Shown here: positions 28,417 through 38,352 of the stretch, in pieces
How the letters are laid out: each line of letters starts with the position of its first letter
Numbering within the stretch: position 1 is the first letter of the stretch
The notes under the pieces: generated by a model
What the model was told of the DNA's origin: nothing
What the model saw: only the letters and a program-made list of their open reading frames with translations
Database searches by the model: none
Program-made: the position numbers and the translations under genes
DNA from: Pseudomonadota bacterium
GTDB lineage: Bacteria; Pseudomonadota; Alphaproteobacteria; Sphingomonadales; Sphingomonadaceae
NCBI GenBank assembly: GCA_963205265.1
Contig: CAUJJI010000216.1
Location: 1-64,000, forward strand
Length of the DNA stretch: 64,000 bases
Direction of reading: 5' to 3'

Positions 28417-30216
28417 TCAGTGGTTGTCTCTGGGCAGGCCGCGCGTCTGGGCGATGCGCTGGAACTGCTCGGAACCTTCAAGGATCGCGCCACTTTCGAG
28501 CTGGCCGACGAGCGATCTCTGGATCGCCTGCCAGGGGGTCTGCGATGGCGGATAGGCATAGCCGCCTGCCGCTTCCAGCGCGGCGCGGCGCTCCGCCAGT
28601 TCCGCGTCGCGCAGGAGGGCATCTACCGTGCCGCGACCCAGATCAATCCGCACCCGGTCGCCCGTGCGCAGCAGGGCGAGCCCGCCTTTTTCTGCCGCTT
28701 CAGGCGAAGCGTTGAGGATTGAGGGGCTGGCGCTGGTGCCCGATTGCCGGCCATCGCCCATGCACGGCAGATCGCGCACGCCTTCGCGCAGCAAATAGGC
28801 CGGCGCGCGCATGTTGACCACCTCCGCAGAGCCGGGATAGCCGACAGGGCCCGCACCGCGCATCACCAGCAAGGTGTTGATGTCGATCCCGAGCGCGGGA
28901 TCGTCGATCCGCGCATGGTAGTCCTCGGGCCCGTCGAACACCACGACCTTGCCCTCGAAGGCTTCCGGGTCGGATGGATTGCTGAGATAGCGGGCGCGGA
29001 ATTCCGGGCTTATCACGCTGGTCTTCATGATCGCGGTGTCGAACAGGTTGCCCGACAGCACGATGAAGCCGGCGTCCTGCATCAGCGGCTGATCGAAGGG
29101 GCGGATTACCCGCTCGTCTGCGATCTCGGCTCCCCGGCAATTGTCGCCGATGCCGCGCCCGGAGACAGTCAGCGCGGCCTCGCGGATGAGGCCTGCGCCC
29201 ATTAGCTGGTTCAACACGGCGGGCACGCCGCCGGCATGATAGTAATCCTCGCCCAGGAATTCGCCCGCAGGCATCAGGTTGACCAGCAGCGGCACCTTGT
29301 GGCCGTGGTCCTGCCAGTCCTGCAGGGCCAGTTCTACGCCCATGTGCCGGGCGATGGCGGCGAGGTGGATTGGCGCGTTGGTCGATCCACCGATCGCGGA
29401 ATTGACGACGATGGCGTTGAGGAAGGCGTCGCGCGTCATGATGTCGGAGGGCTTGAGGTCTTCGCGCACCATGTCGACGATGCGCTTGCCGGTCCGATAG
29501 GCATTTTCCTGCCGGTCGCGGTAAGGTGCGGGGATTGCTGCGGAACCGGGCAGCGACATGCCGAGCGCTTCGGCCAGGCTATTCATCGTGGTCGCCGTGC
29601 CCATGGTATTGCAATAGCCGGTCGAGGGGGCGGAAGAGGCGACCAGCTTGATGAAACCGGTATGGTCGATCTCGCCCTTGCTCAGCATCTCGCGCGCCTT
29701 CCACACGATGGTGCCGCTGCCCGTGCGCTCCCCGCCTTGCTTGTTGGATGCATGCCAGCCGTTGAGCATCGGGCCGACCGACAGCACGATTGCGGGCAGA
29801 TTCACCGTTGCCGCCGCCATCAGCGCGGCTGGGGTGGTCTTGTCGCAGCCGGTGGTCAGCACCACCCCGTCGAGCGGATAGCCGTGCAGCACTTCGACAA
29901 GGCCGAGATAGGCGAGGTTGCGGTCCAGCCCGGCGGTGGGCCGCTTGCCGGTTTCCTGGATCGGATGGACCGGGAACTCGATGGCCACACCGCCCGCCTC
30001 ACGAATCCCCTCGCGCACGCGCTCGGCCAGCATCAAATGATGGCGGTTGCAGGGCGACAGATCGCTGCCTGTCTGGGCGATGCCGATGATCGGGCGGCCG
30101 GAGCGCAGCTCTTCTAGGCTCAGCCCGAAGTTGAGATAGCGCTCCAGATAGAGCGCGGTCATGTCGATGTTGTCCGGGTTGTCGAACCAGGCGGCCGAGC
30201 GCAGCTTGCGGGTCAT
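28417..30216 (-). CDS. Sugar-acid dehydratase of the IlvD/Edd family (L-arabonate/D-xylonate type)
   Basis: 599 aa. Fe-S dehydratase with cluster cysteines in [21 protein letters not shown] and [12 protein letters not shown], and downstream [14 protein letters not shown] and [21 protein letters not shown]. Length and the [10 protein letters not shown] segment fit pentonate dehydratases rather than the amino-acid enzyme IlvD. It removes water from arabonate (or xylonate) to give the 2-keto-3-deoxy acid. The start overlaps the stop of the aldose epimerase gene (ATGA), so it is the second gene of the operon. Confidence 0.92.
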   Translation of the reverse strand: MTRKLRSAAWFDNPDNIDMTALYLERYLNFGLSLEELRSGRPIIGIAQTGSDLSPCNRHHLMLAERVREGIREAGGVAIEFPVHPIQETGKRPTAGLDRNLAYLGLVEVLHGYPLDGVVLTTGCDKTTPAALMAAATVNLPAIVLSVGPMLNGWHASNKQGGERTGSGTIVWKAREMLSKGEIDHTGFIKLVASSAPSTGYCNTMGTATTMNSLAEALGMSLPGSAAIPAPYRDRQENAYRTGKRIVDMVREDLKPSDIMTRDAFLNAIVVNSAIGGSTNAPIHLAAIARHMGVELALQDWQDHGHKVPLLVNLMPAGEFLGEDYYHAGGVPAVLNQLMGAGLIREAALTVSGRGIGDNCRGAEIADERVIRPFDQPLMQDAGFIVLSGNLFDTAIMKTSVISPEFRARYLSNPSDPEAFEGKVVVFDGPEDYHARIDDPALGIDINTLLVMRGAGPVGYPGSAEVVNMRAPAYLLREGVRDLPCMGDGRQSGTSASPSILNASPEAAEKGGLALLRTGDRVRIDLGRGTVDALLRDAELAERRAALEAAGGYAYPPSQTPWQAIQRSLVGQLESGAILEGSEQFQRIAQTRGLPRDNH

Positions 30217-31352
30217 TTGGCAGTGCTCATCCGCAATACCATCGTGTGGCGGTAGGTTTGCCCGGGATCGAGCCGTGCCGACCCGAACTCCGGACGGTTG
30301 GGCGTGTCGGGGAATTTTTGCGGCTCGAGTACGAAGCCGTCACCCATCCGGTAGACGCAGCCGCCTTTGCCGATATTGGCACCGTCAATGAAGTTGCCGG
30401 TGTACATCTGTAGACCCGGCTCGGTGGACAGCACCTCCAGCACGCGGCCCGATGCCGGATCGACAACGCGGGCCACAAGCTGCGGCGTTGCAGTCTGGCC
30501 CTTGTCGAGAACCCAGTTGTGATCGTAACCGCGCCCGATACGGATCTGCGCATCGTTGCCTTCGCGCAGGCCATCGGCGAGCACGCGCCCCCGGCTGAAA
30601 TCGAACACGGTTCCGCGCACCGGCCTCAGTTCGCCGGTGGGGATCAGCGTTTCATCGACCGGAGTGTAGCGGCTGGCGGGTATGGTCAGCAGCTGGCGCA
30701 TCGCACCGTCGCGCGCACAGTGGCCCGCCAGGTTGAACAGCGCATGATTGGTCATGTTGACGATCGTCGGTTTGGTTGTCGTCGCCGCATGGTCGATCGT
30801 CAGCTCGCCCCGGTCGTTCAGCGAGTAGGTGACCGTCGTCTTCACCTCGCCGGGATAGACGGAATCGCCATCCGGGCTCATCAGCGAGAGCACGACCGAG
30901 GCCGTTGGGCCGCTGGTGATGGATTCCACTTTCCACAGCTGCCGGTCGAACCCGTTGACACCGCCGTGCAGCGTGTTGACGCCGTTGTTCACCGGAAGCT
31001 GATAGCTCTGCCCATCGAGCGCGAACCGGCCTTTTGCGATCCGATTGGCAAAACGGCCGACAGTAACGCCGAAGAAGTCCTGCTTCGCCTCGTATTCCGC
31101 AGCCGTATCGTGGCCCAGTACGATGTCAGCCAAGCGACCCTTGCTATCGGGCGCCACCAGCGATTGCAGGGTCGCGCCATAGGCAATGATCCGGGCCGAG
31201 ATGCCTGTGCTGCTCCGTAGAGTTACGGCCTCGACATTCGTGCCGTTGCGTAGCGTTCCGGCGGAGGAACGCTCGGCGGTGGCGGCATTGGCGGCGCTGC
31301 CCACGGCAAGGCACATCATTGTTGCCAGGGGAAGCAAGCGGGCGTTCTTCAT
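30213..31352 (-). CDS. galM: Aldose 1-epimerase (exported)
   Basis: 379 aa. The ATG at 31352 opens a signal peptide ([24 protein letters not shown]) and has GGAAAAG 6-7 nt upstream, so mutarotation probably happens in the periplasm. GalM features: [48 protein letters not shown] (catalytic His), [13 protein letters not shown], and YDHNWVLDK. Catalytic Glu near [15 protein letters not shown]. The track ORF of 454 aa continues in frame into the remnant of an arabinofuranosidase gene, which is not part of GalM. Confidence 0.92.
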   Translation of the reverse strand: MKNARLLPLATMMCLAVGSAANAATAERSSAGTLRNGTNVEAVTLRSSTGISARIIAYGATLQSLVAPDSKGRLADIVLGHDTAAEYEAKQDFFGVTVGRFANRIAKGRFALDGQSYQLPVNNGVNTLHGGVNGFDRQLWKVESITSGPTASVVLSLMSPDGDSVYPGEVKTTVTYSLNDRGELTIDHAATTTKPTIVNMTNHALFNLAGHCARDGAMRQLLTIPASRYTPVDETLIPTGELRPVRGTVFDFSRGRVLADGLREGNDAQIRIGRGYDHNWVLDKGQTATPQLVARVVDPASGRVLEVLSTEPGLQMYTGNFIDGANIGKGGCVYRMGDGFVLEPQKFPDTPNRPEFGSARLDPGQTYRHTMVLRMSTAK

Positions 31353-31394
31353 CGGATGCTTTTCCATTTTAGTTGCAAGGCCAGTTCGCAGTCT

Positions 31395-31734
31395 TGGCTC
31401 AAGGTGAACAACGACAACTGAATGCGGCGAGAGACGCAGGGTCAGCGCATCGCCATCGGTCTTCGCTGCGAACGGTTTGGCAGCCACTGCATTCGGCGCC
31501 GCAAAGGTGTTGATCGTATCCACCCGCTCCGACGCCGCCATAGATTCCCGTGCCGGGATGCACGGCAAACTGACCAAAAATGTCGCGGTTGATCACAGGG
31601 CCCGGCTTGTCCGCCCGAATGGTCAGCCGGCCTGGTGCCGCAACGGGTTGTTCCACCGCAACCTGCGCCCATGCCTGTCCGGAAAGCGCAAGGGTCATTG
31701 CCGCCACTGCGTGCCTGATCGCCTCGCCTGCCAT
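31395..31734 (-). pseudogene. GH51 alpha-L-arabinofuranosidase, centre deleted
   Basis: The ATG at 31734, preceded by CAGGAGTAAGG, begins a signal peptide (MAGEAIRHAVAAMTLALSGQAWAQ) and then the GH51 N-terminus GPVINRDIFGQFAVHPGTG, IYGGV. About ten codons later, in another frame, the typical GH51 C-terminus appears (NTFAAPNAVAAKPF, LTLRLSPHSVVVVHLEP). The ~450 residues between, with both catalytic Glu residues, are gone. The join is near 31515-31540. The remnant heads the arabinose operon, which argues that arabinose was released by this enzyme before it decayed. Confidence 0.85.
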
Positions 31735-31849
31735 GCCCTTACTCCTGCTTGTCTGGCCGGGAAGATGGCCCCCAATGGCAAATCGTCCCGATTGACCGCA
31801 CTCCGATATACTCCTACTAATAAAATGACAACCGCAGGGAGGAATCATA

Positions 31850-33151
31850 GTGGCCGGACCAGCGCCAATCTCGGGCCCCGCAATGCAGTCCGGTCAAAGC
31901 GGCGCCCCTGCCACGGGTCCAGCCTACGGCAAGACGCTGGCTTTGCTGGCCAGCCTGTTTTTCATGTGGGGCTTCATCACCGTGATCAACAACACGCTGC
32001 TGCCGCACCTGCGTAGCGTATTTGATCTCAATTATACGCAGACCACCCTGATCGAATCGGTCTGGTTCATCGCCTATTTCGTCGCCTCGATGCCCTCGGC
32101 CTTCCTGATCGAGCGGGTGGGCTACAAGAAGGCGATCGTCATTGGCCTGCTGATCATGGCGGCGGGGTCGCTCGGCATGATCCCGGCGGCGCGGGTGCCA
32201 TCCTATGAAGTGACGCTGGTCGCTCTGTTCGTCATCGCCAGCGGCATCGCGCTTCTGCAGGTTGCTGCCAATCCCTATGTCGCCGTCATCGGGCCGCCGG
32301 AAACTTCCGAATCGCGCCTGACGCTGGTGCAGGCGTTCAACTCGATGGGCACGTTCTTCGCCCCCTATTTCGGCGGCTATCTGATCCTCAGCCGCACGGT
32401 TTCGGGCACGACGTTGGAAGGCGGCGCCCTCAGCCTCGAGCAGCGCACCGCCGACGCGCTCGCCACGCAATTGCCCTATGCGCTGGTGGCCGTGGTGCTG
32501 GTGATCCTGGCTTTCGTAATCTCACGTGCCAGCCTGCCCACGCTTGGCGAGGAGACCCGCCGCGCCAACGCGGAAGAACGCAAGCACCTGTCGCTTTGGA
32601 ACCACCGGAATCTTGTCTGGGGAGTGCCGGCAATCTTCATCTACCTGATCGCCGAGATCGGCGTCGCCAACCTGTTCATCAATTTCGTCTCGCAGCCACA
32701 CATCGGCAAAATGACCCATGCCACGGCTGCCAACTACCTCATCCTGTTGTGGGGCGGGATGATGGTCGGGCGGTTTGCCGGCGCATTCCTGATGCGCACG
32801 ATCCCGGCGAACAAAGTGCTGGCCGCATTTTCGCTGGCCGCGCTGGCGGTGATGTTGGCGGCGGCGACACTGCACGGACCCATAGCCATGTGGGCGCTTA
32901 TCCTGGTCGGACTGTGCCATTCAATTATGTTCCCGACGATCTTCGCGCTGGGCATCAAGGATTTGGGACCGATGACAGAAGAGGGATCGGGGCTGCTCAT
33001 CACCGCGATCGCCGGCGGCGCGCTGGTCGTGGTGCAAGGCTGGCTAGCCGACCGCTATGGCCTGCAACAGAGCTTCTTCCTCACTGCCGCCTGCGAGCTC
33101 TATGTGCTGTGGTACGCGATCTGGGGCAGCAAATCCAAGGCCGCCGCGTGA
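31850..33151 (+). CDS. FucP-family sugar:proton symporter (MFS)
   Basis: 433 aa, 12 predicted membrane helices. FucP/GluP-type motifs: LFFMWGFITVINNTLLPHLRSVFDLNY at helix 1, LLQVAANPYVAVIGPPETSESRLTLVQAFNSMGTFFAPYFGG, and FPTIFALGIKDLGPMTEEGSGLL late in the protein. GTG start at 31850 with AGGGAGG 8 nt upstream. Divergent from the arabinose operon and overlapping the lactonase gene (GTGA), so it most likely imports L-arabinose (or L-fucose/galactose). Confidence 0.9.
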   Translation: MAGPAPISGPAMQSGQSGAPATGPAYGKTLALLASLFFMWGFITVINNTLLPHLRSVFDLNYTQTTLIESVWFIAYFVASMPSAFLIERVGYKKAIVIGLLIMAAGSLGMIPAARVPSYEVTLVALFVIASGIALLQVAANPYVAVIGPPETSESRLTLVQAFNSMGTFFAPYFGGYLILSRTVSGTTLEGGALSLEQRTADALATQLPYALVAVVLVILAFVISRASLPTLGEETRRANAEERKHLSLWNHRNLVWGVPAIFIYLIAEIGVANLFINFVSQPHIGKMTHATAANYLILLWGGMMVGRFAGAFLMRTIPANKVLAAFSLAALAVMLAAATLHGPIAMWALILVGLCHSIMFPTIFALGIKDLGPMTEEGSGLLITAIAGGALVVVQGWLADRYGLQQSFFLTAACELYVLWYAIWGSKSKAAA

Positions 33152-34011
33152 TTCCAGCAGTCGGTCTCGTCTGGGATGTCGGCACCCAATTGGGCGAGGG
33201 CCCAGTGTGGTGCCCGAACGAACAGGCGCTTTGGTTCGTCGATATCAAAGGCGGCATGGTGCACCGCCATGTGCCCGAAGCCAATGCCAACACGAGTTTC
33301 GCAACGGGTGGAATGCCAAGCTTTATTGTGCCGTCAATCAACGGTGACATGATCGTCGGATCGGGAGGCGACATCTACCGGCTCGCCAACGGCCAATTCT
33401 GCGAACAGATTGCCGCAATCGACATGCCTGCCCACAACCGCACCAACGACGCCACCGTCGATGCGTTGGGAAGGTTATGGCTTGGCACGATGGATGATGA
33501 CGAAGCGCAAGCGACCGGCGCGCTCTACTGCCTCGACCGCGGCGTGCTGCACCAGCTGCCGGCAACCGCTGTTGTCACCAACGGCCCGGCGATCACTGCC
33601 GATGCGCGAATGCTCTATTTCGTCGATTCCGCCCGGCGCCGCATCTGGCGCTACGCTATCGAGGATGGACCTGCCCTCGCCCCGCCAGACCTGTTCCTTG
33701 AGCTTGGCGAGGCTGACGGCCATCCCGATGGAGTGGTGCTCGACAGCGAAGACTGCCTTTGGGTTGCGCTTTGGGACGGCTGGGGCGTGCGACGCTATGC
33801 ACCCGACGGCACGCTGCTGATGCAAATCGACATGCCCTGCCAGCGCGTGACCAAGATCGCATTCGGCGGACCGGACCTGCGCACGGCCTATGTTACGACG
33901 GCACGCACCGGTTTGAGCGAAGCGGAGCTGGCGCGGCAACCGCTGGCAGGTGGGCTGCTCGCCTTCGCTGCCCCGGCGCCGGGACGGCCGCTAGAGAGCT
34001 TACGACTTTGA
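33148..34011 (+). CDS. SMP-30/gluconolactonase-family sugar lactonase
   Basis: 287 aa six-bladed propeller. Metal ligands are visible: Glu in QLGEGPVWCPNEQALWFVDIKG, Asn in HNRTNDATVDALGRLWLGTMD, and Asp in ADGHPDGVVLDSEDCLWVALWDGWGVRRY. It opens the sugar 1,4-lactone made by the 1-dehydrogenase, giving arabonate. GTG start at 33148 overlaps the permease stop as GTGA. The longer track ORF (from 32596) is read-through under the permease gene. Confidence 0.9.
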   Translation: MIPAVGLVWDVGTQLGEGPVWCPNEQALWFVDIKGGMVHRHVPEANANTSFATGGMPSFIVPSINGDMIVGSGGDIYRLANGQFCEQIAAIDMPAHNRTNDATVDALGRLWLGTMDDDEAQATGALYCLDRGVLHQLPATAVVTNGPAITADARMLYFVDSARRRIWRYAIEDGPALAPPDLFLELGEADGHPDGVVLDSEDCLWVALWDGWGVRRYAPDGTLLMQIDMPCQRVTKIAFGGPDLRTAYVTTARTGLSEAELARQPLAGGLLAFAAPAPGRPLESLRL

Positions 34012-34203
34012 TCGCATCAAAGCCAGCACTCTAGCACTTTGTTTTACCGTGATTTCCGAGTCGCTAGATGGTACAATCTGGCTCGAAATCACTCTAAGCG
34101 CCTGCCGCCCCAGTGACGTCAGCCGTGCCTTGTTCGGCGCAGCAACGGCATCTGTCGCGGCATTCGCGCCCAACATAGCGGCAAGTAGCAGCGCAAGGGT
34201 CAT
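34000..34203 (-). CDS. Short ORF with signal-like N-terminus, possibly truncated
   Basis: 67 aa, MTLALLLAAMLGANAATDAVAAPNKAR..., a good signal peptide followed by only about 45 residues with no recognised domain. It lies just after the rhamnosidase gene on the same strand and overlaps the end of the lactonase gene by 12 bp. It may be the front of an exported enzyme whose rest was lost, as happened to other cargo genes, or a chance ORF. Confidence 0.3.
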   Translation of the reverse strand: MTLALLLAAMLGANAATDAVAAPNKARLTSLGRQALRVISSQIVPSSDSEITVKQSARVLALMRSKS

Positions 34204-34216
34204 ACGAACTATCGGA

Positions 34217-36841
34217 TCATCCTTTTCGGGCAACGGACGGAACGGCACCGGAGCGAAGTGAAAACTCGTGGAACCCCGAAGAGAATTCGATCGTCCCCTC
34301 TCCCCACCCCAGCGGTGAGACGAACTTGCCGGTCGCCCCCGGCGGAACTTCGATCCGGACCGCCAGTTCATCCGCGCGCCTTTCCCAGCGGATCGCGCTG
34401 CGGCCATAAGGCGTATTGATGCTTGCCTCGGCCCAATCCAGCTCGCCACCCGGCTGCGGCTCAAAACCTATGACCCGGTAGCCGGGCTTGGCAGGCTTTA
34501 TCCCCGCCAGCGACCGATAGAGCCAAGCCCCCACGGCACCATAGGCATAGTGATTGAAGCTGGTCATGCTGGCGGCGTCCTCGGCGGCCATTTCGCCAGC
34601 GTGGATCACCCCGCCGGGCTTGATCGCATCCCAACGTTCCCACACTGTTGTGGCGCCGTTTATCACCTGGTAGAGCCAGCCAGGCGCTTGCTCGTTAAGC
34701 AATAGACGGTAGGCGGTTTCCACTTGGCCGGTGCGTGTGAGCGCCGGCAGAACAAGTGGTGTTCCCAGGAAACCGGTGGCAATCCGTCCCTCACCCAACC
34801 TGACGAGATCCGCCAGACATGCCCCTAGTCCCACCATCTCTTCAGGGGGTGCAATCCCGAATTCGATCGACATAGCGCAGCCGGATTGTGTCTTCACCAC
34901 ATCGTCGGACCACTTCGCCCAGGTCGCTGCAGCGATCTGGTTGCTGCGTGCTATATAATGTTCGCCTAGATCAAAATCGCCCAGCACCTGTGCCGTTTGC
35001 CCGACAACCCGAAGACTCCTCGCCAGATAGGCCGAGGCAATGAAGTCGCGGTCGGTGGTGGCCTGCTCGGGCTTCTCTGGCGGCGCCCCGGGGTCGAGCC
35101 AGTCACCAAGGTGGAAATCGCCGCTCCAGGAGCCATCACTGGCCAACCGCGTCAATCCGTAGTCCACCCAGCTGCGCATGCTTGGGAACTGACGCGCCAG
35201 GATATCGCGGTCGCCGTAGGCCTCATAGAGAGCCCACGGAACAAGTGTCGCGGCATCGCTCCAGCCCACGCCACCAAATTCGAATTCGTGTCCCTGGATG
35301 ACGTTCGGCACTGTACTCGGGACATTGCCGTCGGACGCCTGTTCGTATGCCAGATCGACAAGCCAGCTGGCCAGGAACGCCCGAGTATCGAAGTTGGCGC
35401 AAGCCGTTTCGGCAAAGACCTGGATGTCACCAGTCCAGCCCAGCCGCTCGTCGCGCTGCGGGCAATCGGTCGGAATTGCAAAGAAGTTGCCGCGTTGCGA
35501 CCATTTGATGTTCGAATAAAGCCGGTTCACGCGTTCGTCGGAACAAGCGAAGTGACCGATCTCACGCAAATCGGAAGCAACAACGAGGCCGTTGGCAGCG
35601 TTCAGGCTGATGTCACCTTCCACTTCGGCAAAGCGGAACCCATGATAAGTGAACGCCGGTTTCACGCGCGATGCGCCTGCCGGAATGCTGAATGTGTCGG
35701 TTGCCCGAGCAGTGCGCAGTGCCGCGGTATGTAGTTCGCCATCGGCTTCCAGAACTTCGGCGTGGCGGACTTGCAAGCGAGCACTTTCGTGTGCCGTGAC
35801 ATCGAGCGCGAGGTACCCCGTAAGGTTCTGGCCACAGTCGATCGCCCAGGCACCCGACGGCCGCCGTGTGATCACTGGCTTGATCGTCATGACTTCCCGC
35901 ACTGCCGGCATGCTGCGCTGCTCGAGGCGTCCGGGCATGGGCAGTGACAAAACCTCGGCCCATTGGCTGTCGTCGAACCCGGCTTCGCGCCAGCCCACTG
36001 GTTCGGCGGCAAAGTCGATTGCAGAGCCGTCGTAGATGTCAGCAGACTGCAACGCACCCGTGCTACCCCGCCAACTGTCATCGGTGGCAATAATGGAACA
36101 GCTACCTTCCGGGTCCTGAAGCTCGAGCTGAGCCAGCAGAGCAGTCGTGTCACCATAGACGGCTCGCCGTCGCATCCAGGTCAGATTACCGCGCCACCAG
36201 CCATCCCCGACGGTCGCCGCCAGAATGTTCTCTCCATCCCTGAGCAGACCGGTCACATCATAGGTGGCGTAAAGCAGCCGATGAACATAGGCGCTCCAGC
36301 CTGGGTCAAAGAGGTCTGGCGTGATCGGTGTACCGTTCAACCAGCATGTCTGGAGCCCCAACGCGGAGAGATAGAGCCGGGCCTGACAGACCGATCCAGG
36401 CAAGACGAACGACTTGCGCAAAAGGGGAAGGGGCACGGGCCCGGTCTTGCCCTGGTTGAAGATCGGGCTGATCGGCCGCGCCAGCCAATCTTCCGCCTCG
36501 AACAGAGCCCCTTCGATCCGCAGCGGCTCGCTCCAGTCGGTCGCGCCAAGGTTGGTCCAGACCCGCACGCGCAGCCACGCAACTTCGCGGCTCGCAAGAT
36601 TCGGGCCGACCCAGGCTGCTCCAACAACTGCATCGGATTCGACCCGCCCACTCGACAAAGCGTTCGAAAAGGAACCATCGGCGCAGCGCTGCAGCTCGTA
36701 TGCTGCTTGGACGATCGGCGACGCTGATTGCAGAGTCCAGCTCAGTGTCGGACGCGCAAAGGCACAGGAAACCAGACCAGAGTCGTCATCAGTTTTCAGT
36801 CCGCGGGGCCGGACTGAGATGTCTGAACACGGGTGTCTCAT
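34217..36841 (-). CDS. GH78 alpha-L-rhamnosidase
   Basis: 874 aa. Domain order: N-terminal beta-domains (LSWTLQSASPIVQAAYELQ; WTNLGATDWSEP), carbohydrate-binding region (SFVLPGSVCQARLYLSALGLQTCWLNG), then the (alpha/alpha)6 barrel with the catalytic signature DCPQRDERLGWTGDIQVF at about 460-475, HLGDWLDPG, and WERWDAIKPGG, and a C-terminal beta domain. It splits off terminal L-rhamnose. The ATG at 36841 overlaps the permease stop (ATGA). No signal peptide is seen, so it acts in the cytosol on imported rhamnosides. Track residues before this start are out of place. Confidence 0.92.
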   Translation of the reverse strand: MRHPCSDISVRPRGLKTDDDSGLVSCAFARPTLSWTLQSASPIVQAAYELQRCADGSFSNALSSGRVESDAVVGAAWVGPNLASREVAWLRVRVWTNLGATDWSEPLRIEGALFEAEDWLARPISPIFNQGKTGPVPLPLLRKSFVLPGSVCQARLYLSALGLQTCWLNGTPITPDLFDPGWSAYVHRLLYATYDVTGLLRDGENILAATVGDGWWRGNLTWMRRRAVYGDTTALLAQLELQDPEGSCSIIATDDSWRGSTGALQSADIYDGSAIDFAAEPVGWREAGFDDSQWAEVLSLPMPGRLEQRSMPAVREVMTIKPVITRRPSGAWAIDCGQNLTGYLALDVTAHESARLQVRHAEVLEADGELHTAALRTARATDTFSIPAGASRVKPAFTYHGFRFAEVEGDISLNAANGLVVASDLREIGHFACSDERVNRLYSNIKWSQRGNFFAIPTDCPQRDERLGWTGDIQVFAETACANFDTRAFLASWLVDLAYEQASDGNVPSTVPNVIQGHEFEFGGVGWSDAATLVPWALYEAYGDRDILARQFPSMRSWVDYGLTRLASDGSWSGDFHLGDWLDPGAPPEKPEQATTDRDFIASAYLARSLRVVGQTAQVLGDFDLGEHYIARSNQIAAATWAKWSDDVVKTQSGCAMSIEFGIAPPEEMVGLGACLADLVRLGEGRIATGFLGTPLVLPALTRTGQVETAYRLLLNEQAPGWLYQVINGATTVWERWDAIKPGGVIHAGEMAAEDAASMTSFNHYAYGAVGAWLYRSLAGIKPAKPGYRVIGFEPQPGGELDWAEASINTPYGRSAIRWERRADELAVRIEVPPGATGKFVSPLGWGEGTIEFSSGFHEFSLRSGAVPSVARKG

Positions 36842-38112
36842 GCGACTGCTGCGCGCTCCGCCTCGATTTCCTCGAGCGATTTGCCTTCGTTGCGAGGCGC
36901 GCCCAGCCATCCGATCAGCGCACTTAACCCCAAAAACCCGACCAGGATCCACGCCAGCGTGTGAAAACCGGTGGCGGTCAAGTACGGCACGAAGAAACTG
37001 AAAATGCCAAGGCCGATACGAACCACGGCGAACATCACGCCCTGAGCCGTGCTTCTCAATAAAGTCGGAAACAGCTCCGCGCTCCACAACTGGAAGAACG
37101 ATTGGGCACCGAATCCAACGGCTGTGGCCATGATCAGGATGTGGACGACAGCCACTCCACCTGTCAGCGGGAAAATGGCCAGCAAGGACATGCCCACCAT
37201 TTGCATCAGTGCCGAAACCAGGAACAACGCCCGCTGGTTCACCCGGTCGGAGAAACGCATAAAGATAAATATGATCGAAAGAATTCCGACTCCGAAGTTA
37301 AGCGCCTGCAACAGAACGCTTGCTTCCTGAGTTTGGCCGCCGACGGTGCGAAGAATGTACGGGAAGAAGAACCCGTTCGTGCCTGCCCAAAGGTTCCAAA
37401 AACCGTACATCCCGATCAGGAACAGCATAGGCTTCAGGTAGCGCGGCTGGAGCAACTGACGCCAGTCAGCTCTTGCGGCATGGTCCTCACCGGCCATCGC
37501 CTCTTCCCAATAGCGTGACTCGTGCATTTTAGAGCGCAAAAGTGTGAGTACCAGGGCAAGGACGAGGAGGTGAGCGAAAATGATCCGGATGCCAAGAATT
37601 CCAAGGGACGCTAAAAGCAAGCCGAGGCCCAGGACTACCACCGGCCCCAAATACCAGAGGATCTGAGCGACGCCGCTATAGCGGGCCCGTTCACGCTTCG
37701 GTGCCAGTTCGGCAATCAACGACCACGACGCAGGTATGTCTGCGCCCACCGCCAAGCCAACCAGAACAAACCCTAGGATAATCATCCACGGGGCGACGGC
37801 GAATGTTAGCCAAGCCATGCCAAAAGCGTAGAAGAGCATATCGTACTGATAGATTTTCTTGCGCCCAAATCTGTCGCACAAGATGCCGCCAATGAGTGCA
37901 CCGACGCCCGCTGATATCGCATTCGCACTGAAGGCCCCGATCAATCCAATCGTGGTCGTGCTCATTTTGTAGAGCTCGGCCCACAGCGCGAGTGCAGCAG
38001 AGCCCGCCACGATCGAGCCTGCATCGATATAATTGGCCAACCCGGCCAAAATTGAATCGCGCATTGGCGAACGGCTGTGACCGTCGTCCAATTGCTGCAT
38101 GTTCGTCGCCAT
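36838..38112 (-). CDS. MFS sugar transporter (rhamnose or rhamnoside uptake)
   Basis: 424 aa, 12 membrane helices. MFS hallmark GGILCDRFGRKKIYQYDMLFYAFG between helices 2 and 3, and DIPASWSLIAELAPKRERARYSG in the fourth/fifth loop, as in sugar porters. It is transcribed with the rhamnosidase gene (4-bp overlap), so it most likely imports rhamnose-containing oligosaccharides or L-rhamnose. Its C-terminus NEGKSLEEIEAERAAVA nearly repeats that of the decayed MFS gene at 39143, showing the two are paralogues. The 38113-38352 gap to the DeoR gene (240 bp) holds the likely promoter; no gene seen there. Confidence 0.9.
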   Translation of the reverse strand: MATNMQQLDDGHSRSPMRDSILAGLANYIDAGSIVAGSAALALWAELYKMSTTTIGLIGAFSANAISAGVGALIGGILCDRFGRKKIYQYDMLFYAFGMAWLTFAVAPWMIILGFVLVGLAVGADIPASWSLIAELAPKRERARYSGVAQILWYLGPVVVLGLGLLLASLGILGIRIIFAHLLVLALVLTLLRSKMHESRYWEEAMAGEDHAARADWRQLLQPRYLKPMLFLIGMYGFWNLWAGTNGFFFPYILRTVGGQTQEASVLLQALNFGVGILSIIFIFMRFSDRVNQRALFLVSALMQMVGMSLLAIFPLTGGVAVVHILIMATAVGFGAQSFFQLWSAELFPTLLRSTAQGVMFAVVRIGLGIFSFFVPYLTATGFHTLAWILVGFLGLSALIGWLGAPRNEGKSLEEIEAERAAVA

Positions 38113-38352
38113 TTGCTACCCAACCTTTAGAGTGCGCTGAGCCTGGGGGGCGAAATGCGAGGCTCGGGTTTTCAAACAAGGATGGGCAGGGCGTTTCGGC
38201 CTCGCTGACGGAATAGGCACATGCCCCTCCGTCCTCCTCATGAGGGAATGCATTGTCTGCCCTTCCCGCGATGTTGGTAACGGCATCCAAACGCTCCCCG
38301 GTAACGCCCGCTCTTGGAGCGGCTAATCAGTGACCGATGACCAGCGATCATT

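Noticed and set aside
30213-31577. 454-aa aldose epimerase starting at 31577
   Set aside because: The extra N-terminal part is the end of a GH51 gene in the same frame; the epimerase has its own signal peptide and start at 31352.
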